DNA of 64,000 nt from Protula sp. h YS-2021 (Eukaryota; Annelida; Polychaeta; Sabellida; Serpulidae), in contig OX457031.1 in NCBI GenBank assembly GCA_949752745.1, positions 21,510,199 to 21,574,198 on the forward strand, read 5' to 3'. The first letter of the stretch is position 1. Every line of letters starts with the position of its first letter. Under the pieces are notes generated by a model. That model did no database searches. It saw only the letters and a program-made list of their open reading frames with translations, and had not been told where the DNA came from. A program made the translations under genes and the position numbers. This document shows, piece after piece, positions 63,840 to 64,000 of this stretch.

Positions 63840-64000
63840 TTGCTTTGCTGCCTCCGGAGAGCGCTTATTTACTGCTTAAGAAATCGCTATGCAAGCACTC
63901 TGGAGTCGAATCCACAATAGCAAAGAACGATGAGCATTGCAATGTAATTAAACTATTTCGCTACTTGTATTATTTTACTCACCAGTTTAATTTGATTAAC

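Overview
This is a eukaryotic window, very probably from a marine bilaterian invertebrate. Short exons with canonical GT-AG introns, kilobase-scale AT-rich introns, many mobile-element remnants, long G/C and dinucleotide tracts, and animal-only gene families (wirtin-type Ig cell-adhesion proteins, NOXRED1, a TBK1/TAX1BP1-type adaptor, WSC plus C-type lectin receptors) all support this. NOXRED1 together with (GACG)n-bearing dispersed repeats would fit a lophotrochozoan such as a mollusc, brachiopod or annelid, but the phylum cannot be fixed from the sequence alone.

Four protein-coding genes are supported, all on the minus strand. (1) 38-4583 (partial at both ends): seven exons encoding Ig1 to Ig5 of an IgSF protein whose first three domains look like lachesin/DIP/IgLON. 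(2) 21614-32983: a complete 17-exon, about 797-residue type I membrane receptor. Its order is signal peptide, beta-sandwich-like domain, a C-type lectin domain (CTLD) that is interrupted by a WSC domain, a second CTLD, a Thr/Ser mucin-like stalk, one transmembrane helix and a short tail. (3) 37384-41760: a complete 6-exon NOXRED1 orthologue, about 376 residues. (4) 51370-56921: a 4-exon, about 872-residue coiled-coil adaptor resembling AZI2/TBKBP1 at its N-terminus and carrying two TAX1BP1-like zinc fingers at its C-terminus. Exon junctions were chosen by splice signal and checked by reading-frame phase; every proposed junction keeps phase.

The rest is mobile and repetitive DNA. There is a frameshifted Ty3/gypsy pol fragment (about 5.1-6.6 kb), a FLYWCH/MULE-type remnant between two copies of a G-rich repeat (6.6-7.8 kb), a 1.24-kb snapback element with 465-bp arms (8.08-9.32 kb), several MITE-like elements (1.2, 3.8, 11.8, 25.0, 40.8, 41.2, 57.1, 59.2, 63.7 kb) and a non-LTR retrotransposon tail (43.9-44.3 kb). 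There are also three arrays of about 150-180-bp repeats associated with GACG motifs (12.5, 45.0, 57.1 kb), a 1.3-kb minisatellite 0.76 kb upstream of the lectin-receptor start codon (33.7-35.0 kb), and dispersed repeats shared between 14.3-16.7 kb and 59-62.5 kb.

The genes do not form an obvious pathway. The most unusual coding observation is the WSC domain nested inside the long-loop region of a CTLD in gene 2. Gene 4 is a candidate innate-immunity/autophagy adaptor, and gene 1 has two Ig domains more than the usual wirtin plan.
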